Positions 39,657 through 51,065 of a stretch of DNA of 64,000 bases are shown here, piece after piece. The first letter of the stretch is position 1; each line of letters starts with the position of its first letter. Position numbers and translations under genes: made by a program. The notes under the pieces were generated by a model. That model ran no database searches. It was not told the origin of the DNA and saw only the letters and a program-made list of their open reading frames with translations. This stretch comes from Ypsolopha sequella (taxonomy: Eukaryota > Arthropoda > Insecta > Lepidoptera > Ypsolophidae). Location of the stretch: the NCBI GenBank assembly GCA_934047225.1, contig OW203991.1, positions 7,316,001 to 7,380,000 of the forward strand, written 5' to 3'.

Positions 39657-40665
39657 GAAGACAATGTGGGTTATTGTTTGTTGTAGATGTCCACATTCAC
39701 AAGCCGCTGACTCACACCTACCCCATTTATTCCAGAGGTAAGCACACTTAAGGCCCTGCCGTTCCAAAATGAGCATTTTGTTTAATTAATATTGTCAGTT
39801 CAATATCTCATTCAAATACAAGTTAAATATATGTTACAATAGAGGATATACTCTAAACACAAGTTGATCTAAAAACGTAATTGAGTAACCTTCACTCGAT
39901 AGAAAAAAATCACAAAGTAAGCCTGTCAAATTGCGAATAAATGTGTTTATAGCAAAGGTGTTCAACGGAGAGAATTAAAACTTTTCCTGAATTTTCTTTA
40001 CAGATAACTAAAGACACTTATAGACCCATTTTTATTTATTTCTCAATACTTTTTCAGAAATTCCAGAAAAACCTCGCAAATTCACCGATTATGCGTGCTC
40101 GCAGCGCACGAAGTGAGCGTTCTAATGTAGACTTTCTGACAATATCATTGAGTTCAAAATTACTCAATAAGATTATTGTGTTGCATGCGTAGGGCCTTAA
40201 ATTAAATTTCTATTTTACAAATTATCGTTACACTAGTTTTGTTTTTGAGTTATAAATAAATTATAGTTTTTAATTAACAAAAAAGGTACTTAAGGCACTC
40301 TTCCATCTTCATCCAAAAATAATTCTTACTGATAACGATATTTCTCTTAAATGAAATGTTTAAAAATGATGAAAAAAATATCTAATGTTATTTAAAGTAA
40401 GTATAAGGATAATTATTTTCTGAAAATTATTCTTGCGTAAAAAAACAGTATGAAAATATTGTTCAAATTCAAGCTGTTTTTAGACTAAAATTATTTAAAT
40501 TATTTAAACTAAAATTAAGTAAAATTCTTTGAAAACACTAATCTGTATGGTTTTTGCACTAAAATACAAAGAAAATATTGCTAAGAAAAATAGTCTCTCG
40601 AATCCGCTAATTCGCTGTCTGAGGTAGGCCCCAGGCCCCAGCAGCCCGCCGAGCGTGAAAAGCAC
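39657..40665. other. AT-rich spacer
   Basis: No gene is seen. Small GC-rich words occur at 40090-40115 and 40625-40655. The last bases include GCGTGAAAAG (40653-40662), repeated after the next element. Confidence 0.4.
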
Positions 40666-40804
40666 CAGGAGCCGTATTTTTGAATCGTTTTCAATTTACG
40701 TGCGAAAGTATATACCCATCTCAGAACTTGTCATTTGCAAGATGAAAGAGGTATATATTTTCGCACGTGAATTGAAAAAGTACGATTCAAAAATACGGCT
40801 CCTG
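40666..40804. mobile_element. Foldback element of 139 bp
   Basis: CAGGAGCCGTATTTTTGAAT pairs exactly with ATTCAAAAATACGGCTCCTG; arms extend about 55 bases with slight differences (AATTTACGTGCGAAA / TTTCGCACGTGAATT). GCGTGAAAAG occurs just outside on both sides (40653-40662, 40807-40816), a possible 10-bp target duplication a few bases off the stem. Confidence 0.75.
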
Positions 40805-40929
40805 AAGCGTGAAAAGACTAAAATTTGTTATTTCTTTGAAACCGCTAATGGTATTTGTATGGTTTTTACACTCAAATACAAGGAAAGTATTGCTTATTAA
40901 AATTATTGTTAGAATTTTTTTTCCATCCG

Positions 40930-41072
40930 TCTCATCCATGTGAAAAGTATTATTTTCCCCAATTTTTTTTTGAATATTTTTTGCGAAATCCGAAGACCCA
41001 GCAGCGTCGTAATGCAGTGCGCGCTGATATGAACGTTATTTCAATATAGTTTCTGTCGATATTTGTACTGAC
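40930..41072 (+). repeat. Family Q repeat, copy 1
   Basis: The segment TGCGCGCTGATATGAACGTT and its left flank also occur at 57487-57615, with GTCGATATTTGT...TGACA following in both. Class unknown. Confidence 0.5.
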
Positions 41073-41231
41073 ACAGGTCGACTCAAGGTAATTGGCGACT
41101 ACCTGCCCCCTAAAATTACAACTAGTTAAACCTATAAAATACTAAAAACCATGCTATATTATTAATACTAGACATATTTGGTATAAAATAACATTATTAT
41201 TTTGGTTTTGTTATTATTTATCTTATCAGAC

Positions 41232-41440
41232 CGCCTCCATAGTCAAGTGGTTCGAACGAGTTGACTACTAACACAGAGATCGCGGGTTCAAATCCAGTAG
41301 GGGCACATTTCGGAAGGCACGTCAAGCTGTAGGTCCATATTTGTGCCTGAAGTACGGGCTCATCACCTTGGGGCGTAATATTCATCGGTGAAACGTGCTT
41401 GTACGAGTGTGAACTGTGACTGTCTGCTCTTCATACATTT
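41232..41440 (+). mobile_element. tRNA-derived SINE, second family
   Basis: The head reads GCCTCCATAGTCAAGTGGTT with A-box TAGTCAAGTGG, then a B-box GGTTCAAATCC near 41286, and GGGGC that can pair with GCCTC of the start. The body (AAGGCACGTCAAGCTGTAGG...) differs from S1. The anticodon region does not fold into a standard loop, so it is a SINE rather than a tRNA. Confidence 0.6.
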
Positions 41441-41494
41441 TGGTGAAGTAGGTAGGTATGTAGTATGTAGGTAACTTTTCTATGGAAAAGCTGT

Positions 41495-41705
41495 TTTTAG
41501 GGTTCCCTACCCCCTTATCTCCAAAACTGGTGGACCCAAAAATATGAAAAAATCATGGTAATATGTGTTTACGTAAAGATTACAGGAAAAATAAAGTGGT
41601 TGAGAAATTCACCAAAAAAAAAAAAAATTACTAAATTAAATTTATCATTCACAATACGGAACCCTAGGTACGCGAGTCTGACTCGCATTTGGCCGGTTTT
41701 TTTTT
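41495..41705 (-). mobile_element. Family H, second subtype, short copy
   Basis: TTAGGGTTCCCTACC at the left, and ATACGGAACCCTAG followed by GCGAGTCTGACTCGCATTTG and GGCCGG at the right. It is the reverse of the left part of 45680-46370. Confidence 0.6.
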
Positions 41706-41998
41706 TCGTGAATATCTATGTTGGCTTCACTGTAAAAGTTGTACACGAGTACCATCACATGTATCTCTAGATTTCAGCTTTTCAGTGACTAAAATTCCAA
41801 TACGTAAAAAAGTCCCCTGTCAAAGTAATTATTGTTAACGAATAAATATGAAATGCCGCGGGGCTTCTTTCCCACAAAGAAGTTTAGTGATACTTTTCTT
41901 GAAATCTTCTAAGATTGTGAAGAAATTTTTAGCCACTGCATTTTGGTTAATTAAATTTTTTTTGTTCTATATATGAGTAAATTACCTAACACGTCATA
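41706..41998. other. Spacer
   Basis: Nothing recognised in this AT-rich interval. Confidence 0.4.
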
Positions 41999-42262
41999 TA
42001 AGGTCTTTCAATTTAAATGGAAAGTAATCTAGGAGGTGATTCAGTATTGTTAATACATCACATTCCAATGCAAAGCACTTTTTTTTGCGCGAACTTTTTT
42101 TTCACTTCTCAGTACAAAGTGGTCCGATCAGCTGACTCAGTTTGTACGGACAAGTGAAGAAAAAGTTCTTGCAAAAAAAAGTACTTTTCAGTGGAATGTG
42201 ATGTATTGACGATACTGAATCACCTCCTAAATTACTTTCCATTTAAATTGAAAGACCTTATA
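41999..42262. mobile_element. Foldback MITE, family A, copy 3
   Basis: Complete copy, TATAAGGTCTTTCAATTTAA to TTAAATTGAAAGACCTTATA, very close to the nested copy at 2818-3082. Confidence 0.82.
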
Positions 42263-44261
42263 TACAAACATTTACATAAAGCTCAAAGCCTCTCTTCTTT
42301 GCCCTTTAACAAATTAACTGAAAATTTACAACAAAAATGTATAAACTTTAGGAGTTTGTGAAAATTGTTATTAATGGAGTGTTACACCGTTTTATGCAAG
42401 AACGTTTTTTGGCAGAGTGGTCTAAGCCTTTAAAATGTAATTTAGCCGGCCGCGGCGGCGGATTATTTAGCCTTTTAATTAAAATTAATAGGCGATTATT
42501 TGGAAAATTTTCCAAGGTAAAACTTTACGTGTAGCCTTTTGTAATTAATGCTTTTGTATAATTAATGTAAGGGTCAACGAAAAAGCAAAGATTTTTGTTC
42601 CAAATTTTTTAACTATATTTGCGAAAATCGATGTTCACATACAGAATGGGTATTACAGAATCTTATTAACCCGCAAACACCAGCCGTGTCCGGCGAAACC
42701 GCGCAAACACCGAAAAAGCCAAATTCTCACGCGTGAAAGTGCAACGGGCCTTTCTTTTACTTTTTTCCAATAGCTATCGACGAACCGCCTTTCGATTTCA
42801 TTACGGACATCCCCCGTTTTTTTATTTTTAAATCACGCCGTGCTCCACGCAACTTGTTGTTTTATTTCTTCCTTTTATATTTTTTCCAGCGATCTCGTTT
42901 CTGTCTGTTTTTTATTCGAGCGGCCCGCAAACAATGCCATCGTGGCCAGCAAATTAACTCTCGCTTTTTTGCCTTTTGGCGCCAATAAAAATATTTTAAT
43001 TCCACAGGCGTGTTAATTAATAATTAATATATTTCGACCGCCGTTTAATGGCGTCGTTTAACACGTGTTTCGAGGCGATTGTTTTTTCGCGCATCGTTTT
43101 CATGAATGGAATGATGACGTAATAGGTTAATGTCAGTGTCGGCAATTTTACGTTTTTATTGGACATCGTGTTCCCGATTTTTTTGTGTTGCGGCGCTGGC
43201 GGGTCAATGGAACGAATGCATCGGATTTTAATTTTCAGTGTCATTATCACTTTCCCGGATCGTACACATTTAAATAATACCTATTTATATGTTGGAACTT
43301 TTTGGTTCATTCGCGCTTCGTTGAAAATAAAAATAATTGTGACGTAACCACTCGTGATGTCATCGCTGAATGGCATTCGAGCTAAACTTTTTCATTGTAT
43401 AACAGTAGACAGACAGGAACACGTTTAGATACACAGATTTTTGCGAAATAAAAGGATAGATAACAAGAATATTTTTAGTTGAAAATAGACTCAGCTTCTG
43501 CGTCCGATTTTAGGAAACAGTTCCAACAATTAACTTATATTTTGGACACGTTTTCTCTGTGACATGAAACATGTTTTAGGGACGCGTCTGCCATCGAAAC
43601 TGGTTTTGTATGGGGCACACTAGTTGTGTAGAGAACAGAGAGGGTTCCAATGTTTAACCTTTGCTTCGATTTAGATAGTTTTTGACCGGTCGGGTCTTTG
43701 TTGGCACGCGCTGCCAATTAAGGGTTGATTTAGATCCTGTTATGTGAATATCGGATTAATTGATATTTTGTTAAATACTGTTTCTGATCTCTTGAAACTT
43801 CAGGTCTTATTAAGTTATTCATATAAATACTACCTCAGATAGTGCGCAAGATTCTTCTGCAGACATATGCTAATATTATTGACTAGGAGACGCCCGCAAC
43901 TTCATTTGCCTGGATTTGCGATATAAACACTAAACAGTTCGTCGTACCCGTTGGGAATGCATTTTCGATACAAAAGTTATCACCCGTTTCACCACCGTAA
44001 GAGTGAATTTTTGAGAAAATCCTTTCTTTAAATTACGAGTAGGTATTTTCTTAATTAGCTTTTTATTTAAAAGTACACACATATAACTTTAAGTATACAC
44101 AATAAATAAAAGAAAATTTAAAACTTGAAATATATTTCGGTCATTGGTCAAGTATATTTGACAATAATGAAACGGAACGGAAGCCTAAAACAGTCGGTAT
44201 TTGAAGGACACTTTCACGCGAGGGAAGCCGCGGGCAAAAGTTAGTAGGTTATATTAGGTCC
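42263..44261. other. Longest repeat-poor stretch
   Basis: About 2 kb with no copy of any family found elsewhere in the window. 42650-43380 is less AT-rich, with words such as GTGTCCGGCGAAACCGCGC near 42687 and TTAATTAATAATTAATA near 43014. Short frames on both strands (43017-43347) have no recognisable product. Unique DNA of this kind may be regulatory or intronic; only comparison between species could tell. A family L end (GAAGCCGCGGGCAAAAGTTA) is at 44225-44245. Confidence 0.35.
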
Positions 44262-44650
44262 TTATGAAATTGGCGTTTTGTATGGAGACTTTGTAGGAAA
44301 CTCAATTTTCAGTACTAACAATTTTGCATTTTTTTAGGAATAACAAATCCAAATTTTATAATTTCTTTTGAGTATGAATGAGACAACATAAAGGGTCGGT
44401 TGTGTCAAATATGCTCACGCGTTTGGACAATTTAGCTTATTAATACAAAATATTTTTAACAAATAAAAAAGAAATTGAACTAAATTATTATTTTTTAGAT
44501 TTAACACAAGTATCACAATCATCGAATTTTGTTTTAAAAAGCTAAATTGTCCAAATGCGAGAGCATGTTTGGCGCAACTCTTAAGCTAACAGCAACATTT
44601 ATTTAATTTTTGAAAAGTGTCAGCTGTAATAGTTATTTATGATATTAGTG
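44262..44650 (-). repeat. Family K, copy 3 (split by a TTAA-type element)
   Basis: Reverse of 8041-8467 with a 190-bp insertion at 44395-44582. The K sequence reads up to GAGACAACAT and resumes at AAGCTAACAGCAACAT. Confidence 0.65.
44395..44582. mobile_element. TIR element nested in family K
   Basis: GGGTCGGTTGTGTCAAATAT with TTTGGACAATTTAGCTTA on the left pairs with TAAGCTAAATTGTCCAAA... and TGTTTGGCGCAACTC on the right. The right flank is TTAA and the left flank TAAA; the intact K site reads TTAA (in ACATTAAGC). This fits a TTAA target with one change. Confidence 0.65.
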
Positions 44651-44760
44651 CGGTAAGTTGGTTTTTACAAACGAGTAGACGAATGTAAGCTCGAGACGAA
44701 CTCGAGGGTTTACCATAGTCACGAGTTTGTAAAAACCAATTTCCGCACGTGTGTCATACA
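44648..44760. mobile_element. Small palindrome
   Basis: GTGCGGTAAGTTGGTTTTTA pairs with TAAAAACCAATTTCCGCAC, with CTCGAGACGAACTCGAG at the centre. Arms are about 30 bases. It probably represents another MITE. Confidence 0.6.
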
Positions 44761-45679
44761 ACGTTTTTCAACACATTTGCGAGAAAACAGTACAATAGGT
44801 AATAAAACAAACTTTTTTATTTAACTATTTTTAATAGCAACTAAGAAATTATACACATAGGTCACTACTCTTGGAAAGAAAGTAATTCATTGAAGTAAGC
44901 CATAAAAACATTTTCAGAGAATGATTGAGTATTTCTTCGAGTCTTCCATGCATCGAAATATATTATTTCGATGCTTTCATGATACAAAATTATTGTAAGT
45001 CATTTAATAGCGCTCTCGCGATTTTGGCGGCAACATACCAATTTTCTGCAATTTGCGCCTTATTCATGATATCAGGTGGAGTAGATTCCATATTAAGGGG
45101 GGCTTATCCCAATTTTGTCTGTTTTCAAACTCATTTTAAAGCGTCAAATAGTTATTTTTAAAATCTGAAAAAAATATATGTTTCAGATACATCTTTTCTG
45201 CAGTTTTTTTTGTGGTTCAATTTGCGAGGCGTTACACTTTGCTCGATCGAAAAAAAAACCGAAACTTGGTCGATTTTTAACATTTTTTTCGTTTTGTGTA
45301 ACGTGTACTCAACCAAATTGCATGAAAATTGCAGATAATTAAAGGAAAACTATTTTACTAATAACTTTTGTGGTTACTTTTATTTTAATGAAAATCGTTT
45401 TTTTTCCCTTAATTTAAAAAGAAAAATTGATTCGCGACTACTCGGCGAGCGGCCGCCAGTTGCCCGCCAGCGGCTGTCGAGGCAAGACCTATGCCAGTTT
45501 TCTGAGCCCTGGTTCCCCCTCACTCGCCTCGAAGCTCTGATAGAGTGTACTATTATTATTTAAATAATCGTGTAAATAGACATCAAACTATCAGTTGTGT
45601 GTACATGTAAATAAAAATCATTTAGTTGTATCTTGCTTGGATGTTTAAAAATAAAAATGGAAACTAAAAATAAGAAGAA
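44761..45679. other. Spacer with a short GC-rich island
   Basis: 45428-45535 is GC-rich (GGCGAGCGGCCGCCAGTTGC near 45441) in AT-rich surroundings. No coding frame extends through it. Confidence 0.35.
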
Positions 45680-46370
45680 AAAAACCGGCCAAGTGCGAGT
45701 CAGACTCGCGTATCTAGGGTTCCGTATTGTGGATGATAAATTTAATTTACTATTTTTTTTCGCAAATTTCTCAAAGTTGAGAAATTCGTGAAAGTTCTGG
45801 TTTATTTTTCCTGTAATCTTTACATAAACACTATTACCATGATTTTTTTCATAATGTTTGGTCTACCAGTTTTGGAGATAAAGACGTACATTTTTTTATA
45901 TCAATGTATTTTTACAATGATTTATTTATTTAACTTTTTTTTTATTTCTCATATGAGCTCAACTTTATGTAAATCACCATAGTTTTCCTGTAATTGGTCA
46001 GTTATGATATAAAATCGTCATTTTTTCACATTTTTCTTTCTACCGGAGATAAGGGGGGGGGGGGGGGGGGGCTTTTTTTTGTGATTTTTCTCGAAACCAG
46101 TCTTAGTAAATATGGTAAAATTATAAATAATCAAATTTTTAATATCTAAAATTTGATACCCATATTATATTGTATATTTAGGATAATATTTTTAATTTTT
46201 CTCACTTTTGTTTTACAAATATTTTTGCAAATAAATGCTATTTTTGTGCCATATTTCATGTCTTTATCTTTAAAGGTGTTAAAGTTATGAGGTTGTGACT
46301 TACGGACGGACGGACAACGAAGTCTCACCATAAAGGTTCCTTTTGTACCTTTTAGGTACTACGGAACCAT
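45680..46370 (+). mobile_element. Family H, second subtype, long copy
   Basis: Starts AAAACCGGCCAAGTGCGAGT with AGGGTTCCGTATTGTGG inside, and ends GGTACTACGGAACC. A typical GACTTACGGACGGACGGACA block lies near 46300. An uninterrupted run of 19 G (46053-46071) occurs inside it. Confidence 0.6.
46053..46071. repeat. (G)19 homopolymer
   Basis: Nineteen G in a row, followed by C and eight T. Such a run can form a G-quadruplex and is prone to assembly or sequencing length errors. Confidence 0.9.
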
Positions 46371-46671
46371 ACAAATCATCAAATTTGAGAGTGCTGAAGA
46401 TAAGAAAACAATTCTTTGAAACTGTAACGAGATGTTTTATTGACCGTACAGAACAACCAACTTTTGAAATTACGCAAAAATGTAAACAACTCAGAGTCCG
46501 AGTACAACTGTACAACAGTAAAATGTAACAGTACTTACTCTTGCAGTCAGACAGAATGTATAGATATATAATGTACATATTATGTAAAATATAAAAAATA
46601 ATGCGATTGTATCTACGTATTATTATTTTTTTGTAAGCGTAAGTATGAATCGTATTTAACTAAGTGATTAA
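46371..46671. other. Spacer
   Basis: AT-rich; a 61-codon frame (46343-46528) has no recognisable product. Confidence 0.4.
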
Positions 46672-46986
46672 ATAAAATTTCTTAACTTCAGCTTATTAAT
46701 TCTTCGTACTAAGCAGGGCACCTTCGCATCGAGACAATGCATAGAGGCAACAAGTACGATAAAACTCGATAAAAACAGTAATTGGTATTACCAGGTACAA
46801 GGACAGCTTTACGTGACAGAACGGCGATTTTGTCTCTTTGGCATTTGGGTAGGAGATAAAGAACTTGTACATATTGAACGCATTACAAGAGATGATGATT
46901 TTTGGATGACGAAGATTGAGAGGAAGCTAATACAAGTTTATATTAAATGTGTAATACCAGAAATAGTGAAAGTGATAGTGAAATGA
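46672..46986 (+). pseudogene. YqaJ-like nuclease domain fragment
   Basis: A frame without its own ATG is open from 46672 to the TGA at 46984-46986. From 46780 it reads NWYYQVQGQLYVTERRFCLF, then GIWVGDKELVHIERITRDDD and FWMTKIERKLIQVY. The W/Y-Y-Y-Q-V-Q-G-Q-L core followed by F-x-x-x-W and the R-D-D-x-F-W block is what I know of the C-terminal half of YqaJ-like recombinase/exonuclease domains (PD-(D/E)XK fold), common in insect transposon-derived genes. In that fold the Q-x-Q motif is catalytic; both Gln are present. The upstream E-x-K half is not clearly visible, so this is a fragment about 100 codons long, not a full gene. Confidence 0.7.
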
Positions 46987-47689
46987 GTTTATTTGCCACA
47001 GAACATATAAAAAAAGAAGACACAAAACAAAATGGCAAAAAGGAGCAAGCTTAGCAAATGTTACATGTTGAAGCAACTTGCAGCTCTGATTTTCAGTTTG
47101 CCACATATGAACAAAACACAATATCAAATAGGAGTAAAAAATAATAATTAATAATTAAGAATTTTACCTAGGACAATTATACTATTGACTAAGGAAATAA
47201 TGAAAAATAATAATTTATTCATAAAAATAATATTGAATAATTGAAATAATATTGAAAACACACTAAAAAATAATTAGGTTGACAAAGAATTACAAAAAAA
47301 AATTAGAGAGAAAAGACATGTTCAGAAATAAAATGAATAAAAATGGAAATTTACAAATAAAATAATAAAATAAAATAACAACATGGTATACACGCGGGAT
47401 GCCTATAAGAACTCTGACTTAATAAAAATAATATTTAATAAGAAAACGTGGACCCTTCAGAAATCTCAGAGCAACAACCAAGCTATGACACCTCGCAACC
47501 GGGTCCTAATACTAGCACACATACAACTGAACGAATCGTGCGACTAAAAATACTGAGTGGGCGAATTTAAAGTATAAAATCGAAAATACTTCACCAAAAA
47601 TCAAAAAATAGGTGCGACGAAGAGCGAAGCGAGAAAGAGCGTGTTGGGTTTACATGTAATATAAAATAAGGAGCCGAGCGAAGCGGAAA
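46987..47689. other. AT-rich spacer
   Basis: Runs of A/T-rich direct words (AAATAATA...) at 47140-47360. No gene. GAGCGAAGCGAGAAAGAGCG near 47620 is a local purine-rich repeat. Confidence 0.35.
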
Positions 47690-48098
47690 AAAATGGGGTT
47701 TTTTCGAATCCATTTACTCCACTATAACGTCATCTACGTCTTTAATTTTTGGGTAAATATTTATTGAGTATTTGATTAAAATTCTCACTGAGTGAAAACG
47801 CGATTGGATGAAATTTTCTTGATAGAATTTAATACTGAAAAGACCTCTAAATTGTATTATTTTTCCTGTAATTCTGAAATCCTAACTAATTGCATTGTCA
47901 AATTGCATTCAAAATGTGGATATTATGTATTTGTAAAGTCTCCTTGAAAAACGTTTTGACAAAATTGCTTAGTACATTTTATATTAATAAAAAACCGACT
48001 TTTTTAGTACCTTTTCACGAATCCGTCCCACTTGCACTGAGGGTTTTTTCGCATACGGAGTAACAGAGACGCTAAAACTTTTACGTAGCGCCTTAAAA
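47690..48098 (+). mobile_element. TTAA-ended element, family C (subtype a), copy 3
   Basis: Matches the reverse of 17470-17893, ending TTACGTAGCGCCTTAA. The left TTAA edge is not visible; the copy appears to start inside GGGGTTTTTTCGAATCC. Confidence 0.65.
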
Positions 48099-48599
48099 TC
48101 AAATCGTTACTAAAATAGAAAATTGTTCACCTGAGAATTATCAACTCAACTCAAATTTGTAATTTTTCAAGTCGCCGTTTACAACATTTTTATTCGCTCA
48201 CAGTCTTTCGCCCACTTAGTATTTTAGTACGCTTTATTGAGTATTTTTGACCCCTTATATTTGAATTTATATTCGCTCATTTAAATACTACGCCTATAAT
48301 TTTAGTTTTAGTGCCGTCGAAACCTAAATGATTCCAAAGTAATTTAGCTTCTATTTTTAATACTTATGAACTATTTTGTAATAAACAAAATTTTGTTTTG
48401 ACAGCTCCTAGATTACAATGAAAGCCTTCAGAGTCAGCTTTGTTAGCTCATATGGTTACCAATTACCAAGTGTATTAAATATTTTTAGCTGTACTTCCAA
48501 ATGTTTTACAAGAGCATGCTTAGATATTGCTCATATGATCCAATGTAATAAACTCCCCTATTTGTACTAACTCGGTTTTTTAGTAGGAATAGTTTATGT
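48099..48599. other. AT-rich spacer
   Basis: No gene is seen. ATGAAAGCCTTCAGAGTCAG near 48418 resembles an end of the TIR element at 63718. Confidence 0.35.
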
Positions 48600-48860
48600 T
48601 GGTTCATTTATCGGAAATATTAGTACGAAGTACAGTTACTGGCCCCGAACCTATTTTAATGTACGGCGGTCGGTGGCGAGGCACGCGAGGCCACGATTCT
48701 AGCCGCTCAGTTGCATCGTAAATAAATACGTCGCGGTGAATTGGCGGGGCCTGAGGTAGCGATAAATACCTACAGGTCCCGGATAACCTGCCCTTAATAT
48801 CGGATTCGTCACTTGAATTCATATTATTATTTTGTTTATTATTCGGAGAGTCGCAACCTC
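48600..48860. other. Moderately GC-rich block
   Basis: TACGGCGGTCGGTGGCGAGG near 48661 and GGCGGGGCCTGAGG near 48743. A 90-codon minus-strand frame (48604-48876) is open, but its product is not recognised. No other copy in the window. Confidence 0.25.
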
Positions 48861-49107
48861 TGGTCGCAACAAACAATCTTTGACGTTTCTAATCTGATAT
48901 GAAAATGGGCTAACTAAAATAGCGCGCATTTGCAATGCCAATGGCGCCACGTGCATGTGGTGAAAATTAGAACTACGTCTTTAGTTTCATTTTTTCTTTA
49001 GTATTAAAGTGAGACAGACGTATTGAGCAAAAGCGCTTCAAAGGAGTTTCGGTCATTCAGCTTATTTGTTCTCGTAATGAGAAACTCCTTGGTGGAATTC
49101 TTATATA

Positions 49108-49508
49108 TTTTTCAATGCATGTGCTCGTAAAGGCCCACTTTTTATGCATCAAAACCGAACAGAAAGTTGATTATTTTGCCCTAGGGCTTTATTATTATTA
49201 TTTTTTTAATTTGTTTGCAATTGTTGGCTAACCTGCAGCCTTTCCTGTGTACCATAGATGTTATACTTTTTTTTCCACTGTTTAACGGCTCTGGATACAA
49301 TCCTTTTGAGCCAATCATAATTTAAAGTTCACAAGATTATATTTGTTTTCATTTCCTCACACTATGCATTGAAAAACATAGTATGATACACGGGCGTAAA
49401 AGCAATAAACTACTCGGTTACGTCTAAAACACTCGCTACGCTTGTGTTTTAAATCGTCCTCGTAATTTATTCCTTTTCGCCCTTGTAGCATAAACTACTA
49501 TTTTATGG
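49108..49508. mobile_element. Family E element, copy 2
   Basis: Very close to 36570-36968, in the same orientation. Confidence 0.75.
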
Positions 49509-49739
49509 AAATTAAAAAAACAACCGTAAAATAGGTACTTAGGTAAGAGCTCAGAATAAGGAAGAGTGCCTATTTTACCGCACGTTCCATTGTATGGTGC
49601 GTAATGTTTAACTTTCGAACAATGTATACAGGCTTTGTAAATGCATTTTTTGAGCAAATGTGTTGAAAAAAATATTACCAATCTTATCATGGAAATACCT
49701 GACATTTAGGACGAACAGTTTTTAAAGATTTAATTTTAG
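49509..49739. other. Spacer
   Basis: Contains a weak inverted pair (CCGCACGTTCCATTG / ATGGTGCG near 49580-49605). Nothing else. Confidence 0.35.
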
Positions 49740-49820
49740 TTATTAAACTGATGTCAAACCTTGAAATCAACTTTAAAAAAAAAAACAAATAATGGAAATA
49801 GCTATTGAATTACAGGACTG
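49740..49820 (-). repeat. Family K fragment
   Basis: Reverse match to 8105-8165 (GATGTCAAACCTTGAAATCA, AATAGCTATTGAATTACAGG). Confidence 0.6.
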
Positions 49821-49837
49821 ACGAAAAGCACAAGTTG

Positions 49838-50082
49838 GTCGAAAAACAAGGTAAATTTGTGAACATCGTCCAAATTTATACTTGAACCTTGATAAGTGAT
49901 CTGCATCATGAACCAATAACGATTTTTGTAAAATTCATAAAATGAAATTTCGGTTCCCCATAGTGATTCACTCAGGACTGGGAGTGAATTACGATGGGAA
50001 GTAAAAATTTCATTATACGAATTTCAGAACTATTGTTATAGATTCCAGTATGAATTTGGACGATTATCAAAAAGTCACCTTT
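49838..50082. mobile_element. Foldback MITE, family P, copy 2
   Basis: Starts ACAAGGTAAATTTGTGAACA and ends TCAAAAAGTCACCTTTTATA; the same layout as 11344-11609 but more diverged arms. Confidence 0.7.
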
Positions 50083-50989
50083 TATATTTCGAAACGGATT
50101 AATAATTTATAATATAGGTATTCTAAAATTTCTTTTTGTTAAATATATTCACGCAGAATAAAACAACTTTGTTTGTGTGAGTGTATTTCAATGTTTTATT
50201 TTACTTTTCACAGAGAGAGCGTGTATTTTCTAAAAATGTCTCCCAAGAGCGTACTAAGAAGAACGTGGAGCACGGAGAGAATGAAAAAAAAATCTAGCAG
50301 CAAAGTTTACAATTTTGTATTTCTATTTTCAAAGCTTTACTACCGATTCAGGAGGACTACAAAAAGAATTTGTGTGTTTTCTAGTTTAGATAAAACGATT
50401 CATTTTATTTATTGTTCAACATGGCTCGAAATTATGTATAGGGAGAAGTAAGTATTACTTTGGAAAGATTAAAAAAATTGTAATTCCAAACTATTTGCGA
50501 GACAGGTTTTCAAAAATCAAAATTTTGTGAATTATGGATATCTTAATAATTGATTTTAATGCTTTGAAATTTTTGTGTTTAGAATCTTTATCTGATTCTG
50601 TAGAAAATCCGAGAAATAAATGAGCTCAGAGAGCTTTTTTTTTCTGAATAATTCTGTGTATTCTCTATTTAATTAAAATTCCGCGCTTTCAAAACAGCGT
50701 CATCAGTTTCTAAACGCTGTTTTTCAATTTGCCGAAAAATACTCGTCATTTGTAAAATGACTTTGTCATTTTCGAAAAAGCCGAAATCAAAAGTATTTCA
50801 CCAAAAACAGGTGCTACGACGAGCGGAGCATGTAAATGTTAGTACATATTGGGAGCCAAGCGACCTTTAAGTTCTTAACAGAATCACTATATGCCGAGGC
50901 AAATTCTACTATTTGACGAAGATTCGAAAATAGCGAGCGTTTAGAAACTGACAACACCTTTTGTAAACTGCGGAATTTTACTGTTTACC
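50083..50989. other. Spacer
   Basis: A 92-codon frame (50173-50451) is Lys/Arg/Phe-rich and not recognised. A stem (CAGTTTCTAAACGCTGT near 50703 and AGCGTTTAGAAACTGAC near 50937) brackets about 250 bases, a possible TIR element at 50690-50970. Confidence 0.35.
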
Positions 50990-51062
50990 TGCGACATATA
51001 AATAGTTGCACATTAAACTGTGTTTTGTGCAATAAATAATTAAGAAGAAGAAGAAGAAGAAA
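50990..51062 (+). mobile_element. LINE 3' tail with (AAG)n
   Basis: GTGTTTTGTGCAATAAATAA followed by AAGAAG repeats. Same end type as 15380 and 28375. Confidence 0.45.
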
Positions 51063-51065
51063 TAG

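Noticed and set aside
41232..41305. A second tRNA gene
   Set aside because: The anticodon arm does not fold and a SINE body follows directly.
42415..42435. TGGCAGAGTGGTCTAAG, a tRNA-Leu/Ser-like D-arm
   Set aside because: No T-arm or B-box follows at a tRNA distance.
50173..50451. 92-codon frame rich in Lys, Arg and Phe
   Set aside because: Composition follows the AT-rich DNA and no domain or repeat context supports it.
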